A DNA stretch of 7,977 bases from Nitrospirota bacterium (GTDB lineage Bacteria; NPL-UPA2; JAGMAN01), in contig JAUWHM010000105.1 of NCBI GenBank assembly GCA_030605915.1, positions 1-7,977 of the forward strand, read 5' to 3'. Each line of letters starts with the position of its first letter. Positions within the stretch are counted from its first letter, which is position 1. A program made the position numbers and the translations under genes. Under the pieces are notes generated by a model that did not search any database, was not told where the DNA came from, and saw nothing but the letters and a program-made list of their open reading frames with translations. Of this stretch, positions 4,575 to 7,977 are shown one piece after another.

Positions 4575-6552
4575 TTATCTGTGGTTTATCCTTTTTCAGT
4601 TCTGCAATTCTATCACGAAGGGTAGCCGCCTTCTCAAATTCTAAGTTCTTAGCCGCCTCCATCATCTCGCTTTCCAGCTCAGCAATGCGCAGAGATTTTT
4701 CAGGAATGTATCCAGCTCTTGGTTCCCTGACTATGCCTTCACTAAACCGTTGAGCACTGCGGCTGGCATGAAACATATCCTGAACGGATTTCTGGATGGT
4801 CTGAGGAGTAATCTTATGTTCCCGGTTGAACTTCACCTGGAGACGCCGTCGGCGGTTTGTCTCTTCCAGGGCCCTCTCCATGGAGCCAGTGACGGTATCG
4901 GCATACATGATTACTTTCCCATCTATATGGCGAGCCGCCCGGCCAGCCACCTGAATGAGCGAGGTCTGAGAACGGAGAAATCCTTCCTTGTCAGCATCTA
5001 ATATAGCTACCAGGGACACTTCCGGTAAATCTAATCCCTCCCTCAACAGATTAATTCCCACCAAGCAATCGAACTTAGCCAGGCGCAAATCACGCAGAAT
5101 CTCCACTCTCTCCAAGGTATTGATCTCTGAATGGAGGTAGCGCACCCTTAAGTCCATCTCGTGCAGATACTCAGCTAAGTCCTCAGCCATCCGTTTGGTG
5201 AGAGTGGTTACTAGGACGCGCTGTTTCTTCTTTGCTCTCTTTCTTATCTCCGAAATGAGGTCATCAATCTGCCCCTTCACTGGTCGGACAGATACCTTAG
5301 GGTCAACTAATCCGGTGGGACGAATGATTTGCTCCGCCACCTGCTTTGACTTCTCTAATTCATATGGTCCAGGTGTAGCTGAAACATAAATAGCCCATTT
5401 TATTCTCTCTTCAAATTCCTCAAAGTTCAATGGTCGGTTATCCAGAGCGGAAGGAAGCCGGAAACCGTGCTCGACCAGGGTCTCTTTTCGGGACCTATCT
5501 CCATGGAACATTCCTCTTATCTGGGGGATGGTAGCATGGGACTCATCAATAATTAAGAGATAATCCTCCGGGAAGTAGTCTATTAGCGTCCAGGGTGGTT
5601 CTCCCGGAAGGCGTCCACTGAGATGGCGGGAATAGTTCTCTATCCCCTGGCAGTAACCGATCTCTCTCATCATCTCTATATCATATTTTGTTCTCGTCTC
5701 CAGGCGCTGGACTTCTAACAATTTATTCTCCCTGCGCAGCTCAGCCAATCTATCTTTGACCTCCCACTGGATAGACTGAATGGCACTGTCAATCCTCGAG
5801 GGAGAAGTGACGAAATGTTTTGCTGGATAGATAGCTACTTTCTCCTTTTCATTTATTACCTTGCCAGTGAGAGGCTCCACTTCTAATATCTTCTCTATGG
5901 TCTCTCCAAAAAGTTCTATCCGCAGAGAAGTCTCGGCATAAGCCGGGAATATTTCAATTGTGTCTCCTCTAACACGGAAGCGAGCCCTTTTAAAATCAAC
6001 ATCGTTACGTTCATACTGCAGAGTGACCAGTCGGCGAAGGATCTCCTCTCGCTCAACCGGAGCGCCCCTCTCTAAGAAGAGGAATATCTCCCGATGTTCC
6101 TCCGGAGAACCTAACCCGTAGATAGAGGAGACGCTGGCCACAATGATGACATCTTCCCGCTCTAAGAGAGAACTGGTCGCCTTGAGGCAAAGCCTATCTA
6201 TCTCATCATTGATGGAGGCATCCTTCTCGATGTAGGTGTCTGTCTGTGGAATGTAGGCTTCCGGCTGATAATAGTCGTAGTAACTAACAAAGTATTCTAC
6301 CGCATTGTGAGGAAAAAACTGTCTGAACTCGCTGTAGAGCTGGGCAGAAAGGGTCTTATTGTGAGAGATGACCAGGGCAGGCCTTCCCAAATTGGCGATA
6401 ACATTGGCTAAAGTGAATGTCTTTCCCGAACCAGTAACTCCTAACAACGTCTGGTGCTCATACCCGGCTCGCAGCCCTTCGGTTAGCTTCTGGATGGCTT
6501 TAGGCTGATCCCCCTGAGGCTGGAAATCGGAGACTAATTGGAAGTTAGACAT
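4567..6552 (-). CDS. uvrB: UvrABC excinuclease subunit B
   Basis: The damage-verification helicase of bacterial nucleotide excision repair: loaded by UvrA, it threads a beta-hairpin through the duplex and recruits UvrC for incision. At 661 residues it is full length. Walker A GVTGSGKT is at 38-45, the damage-probing beta-hairpin YDYYQPEAYIP at 92-102, DESH at 336-339 and SATPG at 391-395. The C-terminal helicase motif VGINLLREGLDLPE is at 498-511, followed by the arginine-finger region QVAGRAAR at 534-541. A UVR domain (about 621-655) for UvrC contact closes the protein. The start agrees with the family's usual MS-x-F-x-LVSDF opening. AGAGGG lies about 8-9 nt upstream; the nearer GGGGAG touches the ATG. 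An attC-like site ends 14 nt before the ATG and no clear promoter or LexA box (CTGT-N8-ACAG or GAAC-N4-GTTC) is visible there, so expression may depend on the cassettes upstream. Confidence 0.98.
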   Translation of the reverse strand: MSNFQLVSDFQPQGDQPKAIQKLTEGLRAGYEHQTLLGVTGSGKTFTLANVIANLGRPALVISHNKTLSAQLYSEFRQFFPHNAVEYFVSYYDYYQPEAYIPQTDTYIEKDASINDEIDRLCLKATSSLLEREDVIIVASVSSIYGLGSPEEHREIFLFLERGAPVEREEILRRLVTLQYERNDVDFKRARFRVRGDTIEIFPAYAETSLRIELFGETIEKILEVEPLTGKVINEKEKVAIYPAKHFVTSPSRIDSAIQSIQWEVKDRLAELRRENKLLEVQRLETRTKYDIEMMREIGYCQGIENYSRHLSGRLPGEPPWTLIDYFPEDYLLIIDESHATIPQIRGMFHGDRSRKETLVEHGFRLPSALDNRPLNFEEFEERIKWAIYVSATPGPYELEKSKQVAEQIIRPTGLVDPKVSVRPVKGQIDDLISEIRKRAKKKQRVLVTTLTKRMAEDLAEYLHEMDLRVRYLHSEINTLERVEILRDLRLAKFDCLVGINLLREGLDLPEVSLVAILDADKEGFLRSQTSLIQVAGRAARHIDGKVIMYADTVTGSMERALEETNRRRRLQVKFNREHKITPQTIQKSVQDMFHASRSAQRFSEGIVREPRAGYIPEKSLRIAELESEMMEAAKNLEFEKAATLRDRIAELKKDKPQIKR

Positions 6553-6566
6553 CTCCCCTGCCCTCT

Positions 6567-6618
6567 ATATAACGGCTCGGCGCAGCCTCTACGAGTCAGG
6601 TGCAGTGATTTGTTGCCA
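6567..6618 (-). other. attC-like recombination site, terminal and degenerate
   Basis: On the minus strand the site reads GGCAAC, AAA, TCACTGC and so on, and ends CGAGCCGTTATAT. The 5' arm matches the other two sites as AAC, three bases, TCAMTGC. The 3' end matches the 7584-7660 site as CGAG, one base, CGTTAT. Inner pairing is poor: only ACTCG/CGAG-type pairs are evident, and the 7-bp R boxes pair just at AAC/GTT. It may be decayed or a hybrid. It lies seven nt after the brnA stop and 14 nt before uvrB. Confidence 0.55.
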
Positions 6619-6625
6619 AAAGCTT

Positions 6626-6826
6626 TTATTTTAAGGATTCTGATAATTGTATGTCAGAATGAATTATTTGATTTACAACAGATGACACATCTTTGTTTTT
6701 CCTTTTGGCTATTTTGTCAACAAAGGTAAATGCAGAGGCATCAAGATAAACAGGAATATTCAATTCTAATTTAGACTTATAGAATTTTCCCTTCTCCCCT
6801 TTTGAAAAATCATATTCTTTTCTCAT
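6626..6826 (-). CDS. brnA: BrnA-like antitoxin
   Basis: A 66-residue partner of the BrnT-type toxin next to it. The N-terminus MRKEYDFSKGEKGKFY is the usual opening of antitoxins paired with DUF497 toxins. A strand LNIPVYLD (22-29) is followed by two helices (about 31-43 and 46-60), consistent with a short ribbon-helix-helix DNA-binding fold. Such proteins neutralise the toxin and repress their own operon. The start overlaps the toxin stop as ATGA, fixing the start and indicating coupled translation. The stop is seven nt before the terminal attC-like site. It is shorter than the Brucella BrnA prototype and may be better described as a CopG-like antitoxin of a BrnT pair. Confidence 0.85.
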   Translation of the reverse strand: MRKEYDFSKGEKGKFYKSKLELNIPVYLDASAFTFVDKIAKRKNKDVSSVVNQIIHSDIQLSESLK

Positions 6827-7119
6827 ATTATCACCTCATATTGTTTCGATTCCTTTTTTGTTGCTTTGCGACTTGAAAATATACGAATCACACATGTTCT
6901 TGAATCAAGTTCCTGAAATGTGTGACAAATCACAAGCAATTTTCCAGAAGACGATATGCCCAACGTTATCCATCGTTCTTCTTTTATGCTATGTTCATCG
7001 TCAAATATGCTCAAAGCGTTAGGATCTTTGAATACCGTAGCGGCATCTTCAAATGACACGCTATGCTTATGGAAATTCGATTTCGCTTTTTGAGGATCCC
7101 ATTCAAAATCATAACGCAT
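6823..7119 (-). CDS. brnT: BrnT family (DUF497) ribonuclease toxin
   Basis: Type II toxin: family members are small RelE-fold ribonucleases that block translation by cleaving RNA. At 98 residues it has normal length. Family hallmarks are FEWDPQKAKSNFHKHSVSFE (5-24), VFKDPNAL (29-36), DDEHSIKEERWITLG (40-54), GKLLVICHT (59-67) and the C-terminal IRIFSSRKATKKESKQYE (78-95). The toxin precedes the antitoxin, the usual BrnTA order. GAAGG lies 8 nt upstream of the ATG. The start also overlaps, as TAATG, the stop of an open frame running in from the attC-like site. Such pairs are common integron cassettes and help to hold arrays in place. No strong promoter is visible upstream, though TTGAAT and TAAAAT 19 nt apart could serve weakly. 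Confidence 0.92.
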   Translation of the reverse strand: MRYDFEWDPQKAKSNFHKHSVSFEDAATVFKDPNALSIFDDEHSIKEERWITLGISSSGKLLVICHTFQELDSRTCVIRIFSSRKATKKESKQYEVII

Positions 7120-7244
7120 TATTTAATCCTTCTATTAATGACGACTTCAAGCATTTTAATTTTACCATCATATACAAATGAAAATTCAAATCTATTTTGT
7201 TGGCCAACGCTACGGATAAGCCGCTTGGTGGCGAGCCTACCAAG
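7119..7244 (-). pseudogene. Short open frame leading into brnT, probable gene remnant
   Basis: This frame opens after a TGA inside the attC-like site and runs 41 codons to a TAA that overlaps the brnT ATG as TAATG. Its later part (NRFEFSFVYDGKIKMLEVV, then INRRIK) looks like the end of a real beta-rich protein rather than random sequence. The only ATG in frame is at 7154, leaving 11 residues. It could be the tail of a lost cassette gene, or a small leader ORF that couples translation into the toxin. I recognise no family. Confidence 0.35.
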
Positions 7245-7264
7245 TCAGCATTGATCCGTTTATT
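7202..7264 (-). other. attC-like recombination site between the unknown ORF and brnT
   Basis: Minus-strand order: AATAAAC (R''), GGATCAATGC, TGA, CTTGGT, a nine-base loop, ACCAAG, CG, GCTTATCC, GTAGC, GTTGGCC (R' core). CTTGGT/ACCAAG and GGAT/ATCC pair, with C and T of GGATCAATGC left unpaired, as expected for the extrahelical bases of attC. R boxes pair only at AAC/GTT. The stop codon pair TAATAA of the upstream ORF runs into the R'' box. It shares TCAATGC, at the same distance from AAC, with the 7584-7660 site. Confidence 0.75.
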
Positions 7265-7571
7265 ATGATCTCTTGCGGTCTCTGCAAGCAGGATCTGAAA
7301 TCTTTCTTTCACTAAATTTGCCCTTCTTGTGGTCAATATATAAAAGTGGCAACAATATCTCTCGCCAGTCATCTACTGCGCCACATACACCACCTATTTC
7401 AAGAATATCATCATCGGCATAGTGAAGTTCAAGCTTGGAACCGCAACATCCGCACTTAAGAAGATACCGCGCGCTTTGTTTGGCGGTAGCCTTCTTGTGA
7501 TAAATACGAATCTGTGGGTTCCCAAATCGGCGAGTGTCATAAAACTTATTGGTTCTTTTCTTGATACGCAT
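7263..7571 (-). CDS. Integron-cassette protein of unknown function (102 aa, Cys-rich centre)
   Basis: Product unknown. The basic N-terminus (MRIKKRTNKF, then RRFGNPQIRIYHKK) is followed by a cysteine cluster KCGCCGSKLELHY (39-51) and the segment LEIGGVCGAVDDWREILLPLL (57-77), ending in a charged tail. Cysteines are at 40, 42, 43, 63 and 96. The CGCC knuckle suggests metal binding, but a full four-ligand zinc ribbon is not evident. From memory, short hypothetical proteins with KCGCC, LEI-GV and WREILLPLL occur in other bacteria without known function. GGAGGT lies three nt before the ATG, and the ATG is 12 nt after the preceding attC core. It has no promoter of its own, as usual for a cassette gene that depends on readthrough. 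The stop abuts the next attC-like site. Confidence 0.8.
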   Translation of the reverse strand: MRIKKRTNKFYDTRRFGNPQIRIYHKKATAKQSARYLLKCGCCGSKLELHYADDDILEIGGVCGAVDDWREILLPLLYIDHKKGKFSERKISDPACRDRKRS

Positions 7572-7583
7572 TAGACCTCCATA

Positions 7584-7660
7584 TCATAACGCCTCGAAAT
7601 CAGCGGTTTTGCGGAGACGCGAAGCGGCGTAGCAAAATCCGCTGCATTGAGTTGTTATGA
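7584..7660 (-). other. attC recombination site (best preserved)
   Basis: On the minus strand, TCATAAC (7660-7654) and GTTATGA (7590-7584) are perfect 7-bp complementary R boxes. Inside them, ACTCAATGCAGCGG pairs with CCGCTGATTTCGAGG with mismatched or bulged bases. Then GGATTTTGC pairs with GCAAAACC around a variable loop containing ACGC/GCGT. The outer layout (TAACAA...TCAATGCAGC...GCTG...GGCGTTATG) is that of classical integron attC (59-base) elements. The upstream ORF's TAA stop lies within the R'' box. Confidence 0.85.
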
Positions 7661-7977
7661 GTTTTTTATTTTTTCATAAATTTCACCAATTATTTTATGA
7701 TTACACATCTTATTATTGAAATGAATTTCAGTCTGCAATCTTGGCCAGTATCCTTTTGTTTTTCGAAATAAATATACAATTTCTGATTCAATGGATTCAA
7801 TTGCTTCCCGAGATATTTTGTCAAATGAGAATACGAAAAGATTAAATGCGTGATTGATTATGCTTTTGAACTTATATCCATGATAACCATGTTCGCCTTT
7901 AGCACTTAGGCCATAGCTTAATCGTGAGGCCATTGGAATTTTGGTTATTCCAACATAGATGATTTCTTTGTTATCCA
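7655..7977 (-). CDS. GIY-YIG-like nuclease domain protein, partial (5' end beyond right edge)
   Basis: The frame stays open to the window edge, adding 14 codons (DNKEIIYVGITKIP) in front of the first ATG in view at 7933. That ATG is therefore internal and the true start is outside. IYVGIT corresponds to the YIG half of the GIY-YIG motif. It is followed by RLSYGLSAKGEHGYHGYKFK with the expected arginine. A helix with REAIESIESEIVYLFRKTKG supplies the candidate metal-binding glutamate, and WPRLQTEIHFNNK closes the domain. The 106 visible residues would be nearly the whole domain. GIY-YIG enzymes cut DNA in repair, recombination or mobile elements; the role here is unknown. The gene is AT-rich compared with uvrB and its stop lies inside an attC site. 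Confidence 0.7.
   Translation of the reverse strand, partial: DNKEIIYVGITKIPMASRLSYGLSAKGEHGYHGYKFKSIINHAFNLFVFSFDKISREAIESIESEIVYLFRKTKGYWPRLQTEIHFNNKMCNHKIIGEIYEKIKNS

Larger units (their letters stand above)
6567..7977 (-). mobile_element. Distal end of an integron gene-cassette array (runs off the right edge)
   Basis: Three short ORF units on one strand are each followed at the 3' end by an attC-like imperfect palindrome (7584-7660, 7202-7264, 6567-6618). Stop codons fall inside or beside the AAC-containing R'' box. The next ORF begins close after the GTT core in the tightest case (12 nt, with GGAGGT). The region is more AT-rich than uvrB, and its contents (a toxin-antitoxin pair, a GIY-YIG-type protein and an unknown small protein) are typical cassette cargo. 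The site orientation places the integrase and attI end beyond 7977. No integrase is in view, so this could also be an integrase-less attC cluster. Confidence 0.7.

Noticed and set aside
7199..7208. GTTGGCCAAC as a separate operator palindrome
   Set aside because: It is explained as the attC core GTTGGCC plus chance symmetry with the next three bases.
7109..7372. 87-codon minus-strand ORF spanning the 7202-7264 site
   Set aside because: It overlaps the 3' end of the 102-residue gene in another frame and reads through the recombination palindrome. The neighbouring frame ending TAATG is more protein-like.
7655..7933. ATG at 7933 as the true start of the GIY-YIG-like gene
   Set aside because: The frame is open upstream and encodes IYVGIT, part of the family motif, so the start must lie beyond the right edge.
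1..7977. tRNA, rRNA, riboswitch or full insertion sequence
   Set aside because: I saw no tRNA-like TTC-arm, rRNA stretch, known riboswitch core or transposase frame on either strand, though I could not run a covariance-model search.

Overview
The window is bacterial. All convincing genes lie on the minus strand, so transcription runs from high to low coordinates. It holds two kinds of DNA. From 1 to about 6552 there is a compact housekeeping block of moderate base composition: birA (cut by the left edge), nadC, a small conserved gene of unknown function, an ABC exporter half-transporter, the remnant of a nitroreductase-like gene, and uvrB. From about 6567 to the right edge the DNA is more AT-rich and looks like the distal end of an integron gene-cassette array: small ORFs, each followed at its 3' end by an attC-like imperfect palindrome. 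I cannot place the organism. The many short repeats inside and between genes, and the divergence of the small proteins, suggest an uncultured, deep-branching lineage rather than a model phylum, but this is a guess.

Left block (1-2400). nadC and birA overlap by ATGA and form a translationally coupled NAD/biotin cofactor pair. nadC carries an in-frame insertion of about 78 nt built of heptamer repeats and a hairpin. A perfect 30-bp palindrome sits directly in front of it. Between nadC and the small 88-residue gene lies about 250 bp with a GC-rich set of nested hairpins, a 19-bp odd palindrome and one weak 43-codon ORF with a good Shine-Dalgarno sequence. The 88-residue gene has its own candidate promoter, downstream of an intrinsic terminator that ends the ABC exporter transcript.

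Middle block (2401-6552). The ABC exporter has a clear promoter candidate whose spacer and start region carry the two arms of a 10-bp inverted repeat, a likely operator. Between it and uvrB are about 366 bp. These hold no intact gene, but the uvrB-proximal half is the C-terminal end of a nitroreductase-family gene with an 11-bp tandem duplication, directly abutting the uvrB stop. uvrB is full length with every expected motif.

Right block (6553-7977). Reading in the direction of transcription, the order is: partial GIY-YIG-type nuclease ORF, attC, 102-residue unknown protein, attC, brnT-brnA toxin-antitoxin pair, attC, then uvrB only 14 nt further on. The three attC-like sites share the same 5' arm (AAC, 3 nt, TCAMTGC) at the same spacing, and two share CGAG-N-CGTTAT at the 3' core. 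The array therefore ends exactly at the uvrB 5' end. Any integrase would lie beyond the right edge, or be absent if this is an integrase-less attC cluster. This arrangement, a repair gene joined to the end of a cassette array that carries a toxin-antitoxin pair, is the most interesting feature of the window.
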